Part shown: positions 44,790 through 55,077 of the stretch, one piece after another
How the letters are laid out: every line of letters starts with the position of its first letter
How positions within the stretch are numbered: the first letter of the stretch is position 1
Assembly (NCBI GenBank): GCA_963695415.1
Contig: CAVOGL010000008.1
Coordinates: forward strand, 1-64,000
DNA from: CAVXWV01 sp963695415
GTDB lineage: Bacteria; Chloroflexota; Anaerolineae; Anaerolineales; UBA4823
Length of the DNA: 64,000 nucleotides
Reading direction: 5' to 3'
The notes under the pieces: generated by a model
The model's database searches: none
What the model saw: the letters and a program-made list of their open reading frames with translations, nothing else
Told to the model about the DNA's origin: nothing
Position numbers and translations under genes: made by a program

Positions 44790-45908
44790 ATGGATATCTA
44801 TGATGAGCTGGGTGTTAAGAAAATTATCAATGGAGTCGCAACTGTAACCAGTAAAGGCGGATCATTGATGCCTCCTGTGGTACTGGAGGCGATGGCAGAA
44901 GCCGCGCAGCATTTCGTCGATATAGATGAACTCCAGGAGAAGGTCGGAGCACAGATTGCCGCCTGGACCCACAACGAAGCCGCATACATTTCTTGCGGCT
45001 GTGCTGCGGGGATGGTTCTGAGTACCGCCGCGTGCATCACTGGAATGGATGAGGAAAAGCGTGCCCGTTTACCTTTCAGTGACGGGATGAAAAACGAGAT
45101 CATCGTACACAAATCTGGCAAGGTCGGGTACGCATTTGCTATCCAGCAAGCTGGAGGCAAGCTTGTTGAGATCGGCACTGAACAGGGCGCCGTCCGAGGA
45201 GACCTGGAGGCTGCAATCAACGAAAAAACCGCGGCGATCTTTGTCTTTTACCGCCATCTGGGCATGGAAGGCAGAATCCCACTTGAGACTCAGATTGATA
45301 TTGCCAAAAAGCACGGCATCCCTTTAATCGTCGATGCTGCAGCGCAACTACCGCCGGTGGAAAACCTGTGGCGCTTCACCCAGATGGGCGCGGACCTGGC
45401 TTTGTTCAGCGGTGGGAAAGGCTTATGCGGACCACAAAGCAGCGGTTTGATGCTTGGGCGGAAAGCTTTGATCGATGCCTGCGCATTCAACGCCAACCCG
45501 CGCGGCTTTATCGGCAGACCGATGAAAGTGGGGAAAGAAGAGATCATAGGGTTGATGACTGCCGTACGCTGGTACCTGGATCTGGATCACGAAAAACTGC
45601 TTCAGGAATATGAAAGCCGGGTCGATGAAATGGTACGCGCCTTCCATAACCATCCGGCAGTGAGGGCAAGCCGTTCGTTCCCCAGTGAAGCCGGTCAGCC
45701 TCACCACCGGGCAGAGCTGCTTTTCGATACCCGCAGGCTTGGAACCAGCCGAGATGAAATCATACAGCGCTTAATGGAAGCTGAACCCGCCGTATTCCTG
45801 GCAGCGTCCGGTGAGGAAGGTGTGCTCGTAAACCCGCAAACGCTCAAACCAGAAGAGGACAGGATCGTGATCGAGCAGGTTAAGAAAGTGGTCGCAGCAC
45901 TGCTCTAG
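44790..45908 (+). CDS. SelA-like PLP-dependent enzyme (D-glucosaminate-6-P ammonia-lyase type)
   Basis: 372 residues of the fold-type I family that includes selenocysteine synthase SelA and DgaE-type ammonia-lyases. The start is typical (YDELGVKKIINGVATVTSKG), the PLP-binding lysine is Lys210 in LFSGGKGLCGPQSSG, and the Asp contacting the pyridine ring is in IVDAAAQLPP. It lacks the N-terminal tRNA-binding extension of true SelA. Directly following the deacetylase (7-base gap), it probably carries out a beta-elimination on the deacetylated product. The exact substrate is unknown. Confidence 0.84.
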   Translation: MDIYDELGVKKIINGVATVTSKGGSLMPPVVLEAMAEAAQHFVDIDELQEKVGAQIAAWTHNEAAYISCGCAAGMVLSTAACITGMDEEKRARLPFSDGMKNEIIVHKSGKVGYAFAIQQAGGKLVEIGTEQGAVRGDLEAAINEKTAAIFVFYRHLGMEGRIPLETQIDIAKKHGIPLIVDAAAQLPPVENLWRFTQMGADLALFSGGKGLCGPQSSGLMLGRKALIDACAFNANPRGFIGRPMKVGKEEIIGLMTAVRWYLDLDHEKLLQEYESRVDEMVRAFHNHPAVRASRSFPSEAGQPHHRAELLFDTRRLGTSRDEIIQRLMEAEPAVFLAASGEEGVLVNPQTLKPEEDRIVIEQVKKVVAALL

Positions 45909-45935
45909 ATTAAGGGCGAACCTCGTCAGTTCATC

Positions 45936-46704
45936 TCAGTTATCAATCTCGAGGGTGACCGGACAGTGATCGGAACCCATCACTTCATCATGGATGACCA
46001 CATCTTTCACCCGCGCCATTAACGGTTCAGAGACCAGGAAATAATCCAGGCGCCAGCCGACATTGCGCGCTCGGGCATTGGAGATGTACGTCCACCAGGT
46101 ATATTCAATTTTATCGGGGTACAGGCTGCGGTAGGCATCCACAAATCCTTGCTCGAGATATTTATCGATCCAGGCACGCTCTTCGGGCAAAAATCCGGAG
46201 GTCTTCTCATTGCCTTTCGGATTCTTTAAATCGATCTCTTTATGGGCAGTGTTGAAATCGCCGGTGATAATGACTGACTCTCCGGAGGCGTGCAGCTGGT
46301 CGCAAAATTCCAACAAATGAGCGTAGAAATCCAGCTTATACTGCAGTCTCTCGTGGTCACGCTGCCCATTGGGGAAATAGACGTTAAATAATATAAAATC
46401 CGCACAGCGCTGCCAGATCAACCGCCCCTCCTGGTCGAAATCCTGTCTGCCCAGTACCCGCCTGCTGCTCCACTGGAAGCGTCTGGGAAAACGTCGCCAC
46501 ACCGCTGTATCCTGGACGCTGCGCAGGATTCCAAAATGCATGGTAACCGTCGAAAATCAGCATCGCATCTTCTGTCAGCTGATCGGGTCGCGCCTTGATC
46601 TCCTGCAAGCAGAGCACATCAGGATGATAAGATTTGATCCATTCACCTGCGCCTTTGTTCAGGACTGCCCGAACACCGTTTACATTCCAGGTGGTAATGC
46701 GCAT
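45936..46704 (-). CDS. xth: Exodeoxyribonuclease III, one-base frameshift
   Basis: AP endonuclease/3'-exonuclease of base-excision repair. The N-terminal part in one frame reads MRITTWNVNGVRAVLNKG, LCLQEIKARPDQL (metal-binding Glu) and PGYSGVATFS. The rest, in a second frame, reads FILFNVYFPNGQRDHERLQY, ITGDFNTAHKEIDL and WRLDYFLVS...VMGSDHCPVTLEI, with the catalytic Asp-Asn and the terminal Asp-His pair. Removing one base in the CCC at 46450-46452 joins them as QQAGTGRQDFDQEGRLIWQ, a normal 255-residue enzyme. All active-site residues are present, so a sequencing error is likely. The ATG overlaps the stop of the upstream aldo-keto-like gene. Confidence 0.88.
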
Positions 46705-47739
46705 CAAGCGCCTCCGACCAGCGTGAAGTCCGTTTGCAGGTACGTTTCCAGGCTGTCGCCATAATCAATACCGTTCTGCCTGAGATGTGTAATGATGCGC
46801 GCCTGGATTTCAGGGGAGTGCTTCAGACCATTTCTCACTAACTGACTCAGGTCTTCATGGTGCTGCAGGTAAGGCGCCAGATAAAATTCATCCTTGTCGG
46901 TAAATATACCTGCATCGACCCCTGAGAGGATGCTCTCCAATTCAACAACTGTTTCAACACCAACAACACTGGTCTGGGCAGCACCGGCATACACCTGCCA
47001 GGAGAATGCCTTCGATTACCAGGTCCTCAATATCGTACCATTCAGCGTTGATGGCAGTAAAAGGAACCCCGTAAACCGACCAGCATAACGGCTTGATGGC
47101 TATGAACCCAAGATCCCTGTCCCTGACCTCTGCCAGCAGGCGGTTGAGACTGCTGCCGGGCTCATTGGCACGGTAATAGTTATATGGAAACATGACCACA
47201 TCCACGGGCGGGTCAAGGGATAGGAAATCCAGGAAGCGGTCGTAATTATGTCCCGATACCCCAATGAAGCGGAATTTCCCTTTTTCGCGTTCCTGCAGAA
47301 AAACTTCCATCACCTCCATTGCCAGATGTGGATCGTATGCCATCTCGATATTGCAGAGCATAAATATATCGAAGTGATCACTTCCCAGCAAGTCCAGGCG
47401 CACATCCAATTCTGAGAGTATCAATGCTTTACGTTCAGCCTGGCGCAGACCATTGATTTGCTTTAACAGATCTATGATCATCCCATTAATAACAAGTTCA
47501 TTGCGACCGCCAGTCTGATTGAGGATATGCCCGAGTGACTGCACTTCTTCCTGGTAGGTGGTGTCGTAGAAGTTGATACCTCCACTTCGAGCAGCTGCCA
47601 CAACATCCGCCCGGACCGGGTTATAACGAAGCTGCCGGCTGTTGGCGATGTTCCCGGCATGCAGCCAGCGGTATTCATGCCCTCCTAGACCGATTGCTGA
47701 AACCAGTAAATCCGTTTTGCCTAATTTGTTATAAATCAT
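46704..47739 (-). CDS. Aldo/keto-reductase-family protein, one-base frameshift, catalytic residues not canonical
   Basis: About 344 residues after correcting one base near 46994 (joining EGILLAG to VYAGAAQTSVVGVE). The N-terminus (YNKLGKTDLLVSAIGLGGHE) and INFYDTTYQEEVQSLGHIL are aldo-keto-reductase-like, with Asp59 and Tyr62 in the expected area. The usual catalytic Lys segment is replaced by ELVINGMIID, and the LHxPD-type His segment by IFMLCNIEMAYD. The C-terminal tail after the shift has the VVELESILSGVDAGI region typical of the family. It may bind NAD(P) but work differently or be non-catalytic. It is transcribed together with xth, overlapping its start. Confidence 0.75.
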
Positions 47740-47871
47740 TTGCAGAATTTCTCCCTTGAGATGCAGTAGTCTCCTGGGAAATCATAACATTATTTAAATG
47801 CGCTGGTTGGAGATGAACTCACCTAAAGCATCTGGAGCTATACAAGACCAGGGTTGGTGTCAGACCGACCG

Positions 47872-49005
47872 CTACAGGGATTTTTTGTAGACGCGGTGGT
47901 TTTTATAAGCGACGCCGCCCAGGTTCTCCAGATCGCGGCGCATCTGGACCGCGCTTTCTGCGACCTGGGTCATATCTAAATGTTTGAACCGCCCGTCATA
48001 CTCATGGAGCGTTTTTTCTAACTCGCTGTAAAGCAGGGCATTGCCACCGAAACCATGATATTCCGGCAAGATACCCATACCATTGACTGCGATCCAATCT
48101 GTATTGCGCATTTCTTTTAAAATATGGAGAATCCCAAACGGTAACAGACGCCCGCGGGCTTTCTGCAAACCACTGGATAAATCCGGGAAGCCAAACATAA
48201 AACCTACGGCTTCATCCCCGCGAGCGATTACCTTGATTAATCGCGGGTCTGCTACTGCGAGGATATTCTCGAGAACCAGTGCAATCTCACGGTCAGTCAA
48301 CGGCGCGTATTCCCAGTTATTGATAAAAGTATTGTTGTAGGTTCTGCCAATCCTGGCAGCCCAGGCTTTTAGATCTTTTTTCGTACGAAATTCAAGCACT
48401 TCCAGCGAGCCGCGCTGCTTTACCCGTTCGGCGATGCGGTGAACGCGCTCCGGCAGGTAGAACTTCTCAGAGTCCGCATAACAGGAGACAAAATCCACTT
48501 CCTTCTCAAACCCCAGTGCTTCAACGAAGCGGGGATAATATGCATAGTTGTAGTTCATCATCGTCATGATTGCACGGTGCTCATACCCCTCCACCAGCAA
48601 GCCGTAACCATCAAGGACTGAGAACCCCTTCGGTCCAAAAACCACTTCAAGATCTCGTGCTCGTGACCACTCGAAAACACGCTCGAAAAGAGCGGCGGCA
48701 ACCTCAGGGTCTTCCACGCAATCAAAGAAATAAAACTGTGCTGTGCGTTTATCGTGGTAAGCGTTGTATCGAGAATATTCCAGGGCCGCGATCCTGCCAA
48801 CAATTTCTCCGTCTCGCAAGGCGATGAAAAAATCAGCATCCGAATGCTCGTAAAAAGGGTGCTTATTTTTGTTAAGCGGTAATTCGGCATCTATAAATAG
48901 AGCTGGCACCCATTGCGGGCAGTTTCGATAAAGACGATGAGGGAATTGCACAAACCGCTGGACATCTTTCCTGTTAGTGGTGTCGATCTGGTGCGTGGTC
49001 AGCAT
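47872..49005 (-). CDS. GNAT-superfamily acyltransferase-like protein
   Basis: 377 residues that appear to contain two GNAT-like halves. The first half has FFIALRDGEIVGRIAALEYS and YFFDCVEDPEVAAALFERVF, with a strand-loop-helix as in acyl-CoA binding sites; the second has VIARGDEAVGFMFGFPD and VNGMGILPEYHGFGGNALLY, which resembles the Q/RxxGxG/A loop. It is cytoplasmic. Families with this layout are annotated only as N-acetyltransferases and the substrate is unknown. Start MLTTHQIDTTNRKDVQ is preceded by GAGGTCCTC-poor sequence, so translation signals are weak. Confidence 0.7.
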   Translation of the reverse strand: MLTTHQIDTTNRKDVQRFVQFPHRLYRNCPQWVPALFIDAELPLNKNKHPFYEHSDADFFIALRDGEIVGRIAALEYSRYNAYHDKRTAQFYFFDCVEDPEVAAALFERVFEWSRARDLEVVFGPKGFSVLDGYGLLVEGYEHRAIMTMMNYNYAYYPRFVEALGFEKEVDFVSCYADSEKFYLPERVHRIAERVKQRGSLEVLEFRTKKDLKAWAARIGRTYNNTFINNWEYAPLTDREIALVLENILAVADPRLIKVIARGDEAVGFMFGFPDLSSGLQKARGRLLPFGILHILKEMRNTDWIAVNGMGILPEYHGFGGNALLYSELEKTLHEYDGRFKHLDMTQVAESAVQMRRDLENLGGVAYKNHRVYKKSL

Positions 49006-49157
49006 GAGGTCCTCTGTATTCGATATGTATAATCAATAACACCCGTTTGGTTTATTAGATACAGTCACGTTACAAGCGTTCGTTGTTGACGTTTTGGTTT
49101 TGACAATGTAAACTAACTCAAATTCATCCAGCACAATAATTTCACAAAGGAGGCGCA

Positions 49158-49568
49158 ATGAAACGCCCAATAACGGTCATCATTCTGACCATCTTCGCCC
49201 TTTTATCATCCTTGTCAGCTCTCTACCATGCTTTACAGTTTGCCGGGGTACTGCCTTTCCGACTCTTTGGCGGGACATATAAATTCTTCCTGCCCGAATT
49301 GGATACATTCGGCGTGGTCATGGGCGTCATCTTCACCCTGATCTGGTTGTATGTTGCCTGGATGCTGTGGAAGTTCGACAGCGGTGGGTGGACGATCAGT
49401 ATCGTGATCTCTTTTGTGCATATTGCCGCAAACCTGTTAATGCTCCTGGCTGGGACAACCTGGCAAGAGATCGCCGTTTCCTTCCTGTTGGATGTGTTGA
49501 TCATCATCCTGTGTCTGCTGCCATCGACACGCAGCGTTTACGTCAAGCGAGGCTGGGGTCGGGGATAG
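49158..49568 (+). CDS. Small membrane protein with four helices, unknown
   Basis: 136 residues preceded by a strong ribosome-binding site (AAAGGAGG). Hydrophobic segments are ITVIILTIFALLSSLSALYH, TFGVVMGVIFTLIWLYVAWM, TISIVISFVHIAANLLMLLA and EIAVSFLLDVLIIILCLL. The final residues are basic (RSVYVKRGWGRG). No family is recognised and the neighbours give no clue. Confidence 0.7.
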   Translation: MKRPITVIILTIFALLSSLSALYHALQFAGVLPFRLFGGTYKFFLPELDTFGVVMGVIFTLIWLYVAWMLWKFDSGGWTISIVISFVHIAANLLMLLAGTTWQEIAVSFLLDVLIIILCLLPSTRSVYVKRGWGRG

Positions 49569-49714
49569 CCTGCCCGGAAGCCTGATTATGTCACCGGTAA
49601 TACCGGTCCGGGAGGTTACTCTCTACGTCGTTCTTTATACTTGAGTTGGTCCGTAAGCGCGCCTATCCATTCGTTCAATGAGAATAACCCCGACTCAAAT
49701 ATTGGGGCATTCGA

Positions 49715-50947
49715 TTGAAGATAATTAAATCACTTCCAAAACTCAATAAAAATTTGCGCTGGTTCATGCTGGCGATGATCCTCGCCAACATCGGCGGTCA
49801 GATGGTTTACAGCCTGCTCTCCGTGTTCCTGGTTCAGGAAATGGGCGCAAGCGTGAACCAGGTTGGGCTCCTTTTTTCCATCGCTGCCATCCTTCCAATA
49901 ATGCTTCAGATTTTCGGAGGCTGGTTATCCGATACCATCGGTCGCCTGCGAACTATCGCCATAGGCAGCTCAGTAGCCGTATTTGGATACTTGCTCATTT
50001 TTATTGCTCCATCCTGGGAATGGGTTCTGGTTGGTTTAAGCCTGGAATATGTGGCAGGTGCCTTTGTAGCGCCCAGTTTTAGCGCATTTATCGCAGAAGA
50101 ATCTGGTGAGGAGGAGCGCGGGCGCGTCTTCGGCTTCACGCGCAGCATTTATATGGTGGTTGCCATCATCGGTCCTGCCCTGGCTGGTTTGATCGCGTAC
50201 CGGGCAAGTTTCCGCTGGATGTTCCTGGTTGCCCTGATCCTTTACGCCACAGCCACAGTTTTACGCGTATGGATGGCACTGGCGGTCCAGTTTGCGCCTG
50301 TCAAAGGCGCGGAAAAACCAACCCTGTCCGGTCTTAAAATTCAACTCTTAGCCCTGTTCAGCATGCTCTTCGCCGGAGGCGTTTTGACCTGGATCTGGGT
50401 GACAGACGCGATCAACGATGTGGCATTTAATATGATTGGTCAGCTGTACCCGATCTATCTCACCGAAATCGGAGGCATGAACGTGGAACAGGCAGGGCTG
50501 CTCAATGCCACCTGGGGGGTGGCATCGATCATGGTCGCCCTGCTGGCAGGATTCCTCACCGATAGATTCAGCGAACGTGCGGTCATATCCGTTGGTTTTG
50601 GTTTGCAGGCTCTGGGTTTGTTTGTTCTAACCCAGGTCAACACATTCTCAGGTTTTTTCCTGGCAGTGTTAATCTTCGGTTTTGGAGCTGGAAGCCTTTC
50701 ACCAGCTTACGACACGCTTGTCTCCAAAGTTGTACCAGAAGATAAACGCGGTATCGCTTTTGGGATGTTCGGCACCTCCCTGGGCATTCTCTCCTTACCG
50801 TTTCCATGGATCGGGGCACAGTTGTGGGAAAGGTTCAATCCCCTGGTACCCTTCTGGGTCACGCTCGCGGCAACATTGGTTTCCATCCCAATCGTGCTGG
50901 TGAAATTCAAGCCTGCTGCACAAGAACCCATGGAAAGTGTGGTGTAG
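49715..50947 (+). CDS. Major facilitator superfamily transporter
   Basis: 410 residues with about 12 membrane segments. The MFS motif A between helices 2 and 3 reads FGGWLSDTIGRLRTIAIGSS, and its repeat in the second half is AGFLTDRFSERAVISVGFG. FGFTRSIYMVVAIIGPALAG resembles the helix-5 antiporter-type motif. The start is a TTG at 49715 without a convincing ribosome-binding site; a start further in (MLAMILANIGG) would cut the first helix, so I keep the TTG. Substrate unknown; many related proteins are drug or sugar exporters. Confidence 0.85.
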   Translation: MKIIKSLPKLNKNLRWFMLAMILANIGGQMVYSLLSVFLVQEMGASVNQVGLLFSIAAILPIMLQIFGGWLSDTIGRLRTIAIGSSVAVFGYLLIFIAPSWEWVLVGLSLEYVAGAFVAPSFSAFIAEESGEEERGRVFGFTRSIYMVVAIIGPALAGLIAYRASFRWMFLVALILYATATVLRVWMALAVQFAPVKGAEKPTLSGLKIQLLALFSMLFAGGVLTWIWVTDAINDVAFNMIGQLYPIYLTEIGGMNVEQAGLLNATWGVASIMVALLAGFLTDRFSERAVISVGFGLQALGLFVLTQVNTFSGFFLAVLIFGFGAGSLSPAYDTLVSKVVPEDKRGIAFGMFGTSLGILSLPFPWIGAQLWERFNPLVPFWVTLAATLVSIPIVLVKFKPAAQEPMESVV

Positions 50948-51077
50948 GTTTCGACTTCCCGATTGATTCTGATAAAATCCTTTCCAGAAAACCCATTTCG
51001 CACAGCTGCCAACCATCCAGTCCGCTACTCACAGCATCGCCCAATCGCTGGACAATTATTGAAAGGAGCCGACTTCC

Positions 51078-52168
51078 ATGGATGAACTCACCATATTCAA
51101 CAGCCACATCCATACTTTTACCAGCCGGCATGCGCCCAGGAATTTCCTGCGCCTGTTCAAGGGACCCGTATTGGGGGATGCGCTCAGCTGGCTCTTACGC
51201 AGGCGCTTTACTGCCAGATTCGTGTTGTGGCTGTTAGGGCGAATGGCAATCTGGTTGAACGATGATGCCTCAGGTGAGGCCTCGCCCGGCAGGTACGTTT
51301 TCTAAAACGCGGCACCAACCAGACTCAGGCAGACATTTTCACCGGGATCCAAAAACAGTATCCTTATGGAACCAGGTTCATCATCCTGCCAATGGACATG
51401 GAGAGGATGGATCTGGGAAGTGTGGATGAAAACATCGCACAACAGCACAAGGAGCTGCTGGAACTTTCAGACCTGCATCCGGGCATCATTTACCCATTTT
51501 TCTTCGTCCATCCGGACAGTCCCGGGATTGTTGATGCTGCTCGACGAGCTCTCTCGTCGGGCAGGTTCGCCGGCATCAAGATCTACCCCAACCTGGGTTA
51601 CGCCCCTGACCACCCGAACCTGAAAGCCGTTTACAGGTTCTGTGTTGAATTCAACAAGCCCGTGATGACTCACTGCACACCTTACGGTGTGTGGAAATAT
51701 AAACTCAGCGAAGATGAACGCCGGACTTACGGACACCCGCGCAATTACACCAGTATCCTGCAGGAATTCCCTGACCTGCGCATCTGCCTGGCGCATTTCG
51801 GCGGTCAGGATGAATGGAACAAACACCTGAAAGCCAAAGAGATCGAAAAAGAGGATGAGCGGACCTGGGTGCGTTGGATCGCTGACCTTATCCGTTCTGG
51901 CGATTATCCCACCCTGTACACTGACATATCCTACACCCTGTTCTCTTTGAAAACCAGTGGACTGTATGTCGATTATTTCGATTATTTGAAAGTGCTGCTG
52001 GCAAACGTGCGAATCCGCCAGCACGTGCTTTTCGGCAGTGATTACTACATGGCAGAGATGGAACCGTTATCAGAGAAAGAGGTATCCATAGCACTGCGCA
52101 GCCGCCTGGGCGAAGATTTGTACTTCCAAATTGCCCATCATAACCCGCAGCGCTACCTGGGTATTTAA
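51078..52168 (+). CDS. Amidohydrolase_2-family metal-dependent hydrolase, one frameshift
   Basis: About 363 residues in two frames. The first part has NSHIHTFTSRHAPRNFLRLF with the HxH metal motif; the frame stops at 51305. In the other frame the sequence continues RQVRFLKRGTNQTQADIF, RFIILPMDMERMDLG, IYPFFFVHPDSPG, KPVMTHCTPYGVWKY, CLAHFGGQDEWNKHL and HVLFGSDYYMAEM, i.e. the remaining His ligands and catalytic Asp. A single missing base between about 51280 and 51300 explains the break. These enzymes hydrolyse or decarboxylate small carboxylic substrates; the exact one is unknown. AAAGGAG precedes the ATG. Confidence 0.75.
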
Positions 52169-52179
52169 TTCGATGGGAT

Positions 52180-55077
52180 TCAGTCAGTTCCCTGCCAAAC
52201 CGGAAATGAACCAGTGATTACGGTGTAACCCCGAATTCTGCTTCGTCGAACGGGATGGCTTCTAGCCCACTTAGTTTCAAACAACGCCTGGTATTCAGCA
52301 ATTGCCTCCGGCGAGTCGGTAGCTATACCAAATTCTGCCAGCCCTTTTTCACCCCAGGAACTGTAATGCATGTTCTGGCTGCCGATGATTAACAACTTAC
52401 CATCAATTAATGTTGATTTGGCATGCAGCTTGCCGTTATAGAACCGCAATTCCACCAGGTCACTTAATCCACGGCGCTCCAGTTCTTCGAATAATACATT
52501 CCCCGCAACACGGTTTTCCAACCCGTTACTGTTGCTGGTTTCCATGATCACCCGCACATGGACAGGATTCTTCTCAATAGCTTCCAATATCGCATCCATC
52601 CATGGAAGAGCGTTATCAATTGTGCAAACACCGGGGAAAATAATGTTCGCCATGCAGATCAACTCCAACGAGAAGTTGACGTGCAGAAGGTCAATCTTCT
52701 CTTCGGCAGATGCCAGGCTGGCGGCGATAAACGTGTCTGCTTCCTTTAACCTGATGTTACGATAGAGAGAGAAGGCATGATCTCCTGTTCTCGAGGAGCC
52801 CTTTCCTTCAGGAGCCAGGTAGGTGCGCAGTACCTCGGGCACATGATCCGAGGTTGCTTTGATGGTCTGGCAGGTATCCTGCCAATCCCGTCCATCGGGT
52901 GGATGGAAATCACTGCAGTGAACCTGGTTCGCATCACTCCAAAGATCGTCAAAAGCACTGACAGCATCCTGAGCCGCCGGACCGGTGATCTGGAGTCCGA
53001 GATCTAACATATCGTAGCCCTGACCGGATGGATGGTCAACCGGCAGATGCAGATAACCAAAGTTATAACCAACTCCGGCGAGGGTTTTGCCATCTATAAC
53101 CGAAAATTTTGTATGGCTGTGAGGGTAAGTGCCCGGGAAATTTGCTACTTCCAAACGCCAACCAATCTCAGGATCAACCATTTGTTCGACCCCAGCCTCG
53201 CGCAAATCCGAAATGGCATCGACAATCTGGGTTCCCCAGACGAAATCGCTCATCTCAGGATAATTTCCGAGCAGGAGACGCACGGTCATCCCTCTTGGAT
53301 AATCTTGAGGATTTTTCTTAACCAATTGGTAGAGATCAGCTACCCTTTGAGCCAGAACACTACCCGGGCTGGGAGGATAATTATTGGGCTCGTATTGCAT
53401 CGTTGTAAAAAGGACCTCGTACTCAGCACTTAGAGTCATGTCTGCGATTCGATCGAAGGCACCATCTGAGGTAGCAGGCTGATTACTGAATTCCGGCTCA
53501 GGATTAGGTGTGTATTGGATGCGTATGTACTGGTTGCGGCAATATGGAAACTCCGCCCCGTCCTTACGCCAGTTATTCGCCTGAACTGCATTTACACCTG
53601 CCAGCTCAAGATATGAAAGGTCCTGCCCATCACATTGATAGTTTTCCTGGACTGAAACCTTCATAATCTGGTCTGATTCCATCCAGATCAAACTGATGTC
53701 TCCTTCAGGATCTATATCCATAGACACAGGCACCAGACCATCTGTCCTTGTTACGATGGCAGCGTCAGTCCAGCCATCGGACCTGCGAATACTCTCAACA
53801 AGCAAGCTGTCCGGATGTAGAATCCCATTGGTGTCGCGGATTTCCTGGGTGTACCAAACTATGTGTGCCTGTCCAGCCAGATCCAGAACAAGAGCCGGTG
53901 TACCTTTACAAGCAGGGGATACAATTTCCTCTGTGGCAGCATCACCCTCCTGGTAATGGATCACACCATCTGAACTACACCAGGCACGGTGTTCAACCTG
54001 GTCAGAGGTGGTAAAGATGACCATAGCTTGTTCATCAGCCGGGAAACTCCACCTCTCCTGAGAATGGCTGTGCAGGTGACCATGCGACACCTACCGTTTC
54101 TGGCACCACTTGTGATTGCAGATCACCTGGATTAATAGTCAGAAAACTGGTGATTGTTCCCAATTTATTGAGGAACACCAAAGCAATCCCTACCCCCAGG
54201 ATTGTAACAATAGCAGTTTGCCAAACTGTGGGAAGTACATACCTTGAAACATCCTCTTTACCTTCAGCTCTTTGAGCCAGCTCAGCTCCTTGAGCCAGCT
54301 CAGCTTTTTGAGCCAGCTCAGCTTTTTGAGCCAGCTCAGCTTTTGAGCCAGCTCAGCTTTTTGAGCCAGCTCAGCTTTTTGAGCCAGCTCAGCTTTTTGA
54401 GCCAGTTTACCCTGGAAAACCCCTAAAAAACCACCCGTGAGAAAAAAGGGAGCCAGTAATCCAACCATCAACACCAATCCGGTCAGGATGGGATATGTCT
54501 TAAATCCAGCTGTTGGGTTTACCAATCGTACCAGCAATCCCAGGATCGTTAAGCCGATAGTAAAACCCAATATATTTGCCAGGAAAATACGCCAGCTGTG
54601 GCGCAGCCTGACACTCAACAGCGCCTGCAGGATTCCGGTCACCAGTCCAACCACTAATCCAAAGAGACCAAAAAGGATGCCGTAATGTTCTGCCTGGTTC
54701 CGGGTGAAATTATTATATAAGCCAATCAGAGCAATTAGTAAAAGAAAAACAAGGATCAACAATCCACTGCTGATACCAAATGCAATTGCGCTTCCTGTGA
54801 TAGTTTGTGCCCTTTTCGGGAGCTTCAAGATCCTGGTTAGTGACCAGCCTCCCAAGCCTCCTGCGATTGCTCCCCCAATTGCCAGCAGCAATCCGGCGAT
54901 AAGTGGAATCCCCAAGATTTGCAACAGGTTCTGGTTTTGATTGATCAAACTGAACAACCAGCGTGTGAAACCGAACCTGGACGCCAGCAGGATAAACAAT
55001 ATACCGGCTAATGCGCCAAGGGAGTAACCGAGACCTACTGTTATAAAATTCTTCAAATTCGTATTCTGGATTTTCAT
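52180..55077 (-). CDS. Multi-domain membrane protein: polytopic N-terminus, AELAQK repeats, C-terminal phospholipase D domain (two frameshifts)
   Basis: I read this as one 965-residue gene. The N-terminal 235 residues have about six membrane helices (VGLGYSLGALAGILFILLAS through LMVGLLAPFFLTGGFLG). A heptad-poor repeat AELAQK follows, encoded by eight 18-base units. After a one-base loss inside that repeat, the frame continues EGKEDVSRYVLPTVWQTAIV with another membrane helix (IVTILGVGIALVFL). After a compensating one-base gain near 54060 comes the outer domain, ending in a PLD pair: HTKFSVIDG and HAKSTLIDGKLLIIGSQN (two HKD motifs). Total length is a multiple of three. Two separate genes (55077-54190 and 54090-52180) are the alternative. 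PLD activity toward lipids or nucleic acids is family inference. Confidence 0.6.
54265..54407. repeat. Eight tandem 18-bp units encoding AELAQK, one unit 17 bp
   Basis: Units of the form CAGCTTTTTGAGCCAGCT follow one another (plus strand); the first two have slightly different centres (CTCTTTG, CTCCTTG). The fifth unit (54337-54353) has four T instead of five, which changes the reading frame of the minus-strand membrane/PLD gene. Tandem short repeats of this type vary by slippage. Confidence 0.9.

Noticed and set aside
54244..54426. Plus-strand ORF of FEPAQL-type repeats
   Set aside because: It is the complement of the AELAQK repeat; the minus strand continues into real membrane and PLD domains.
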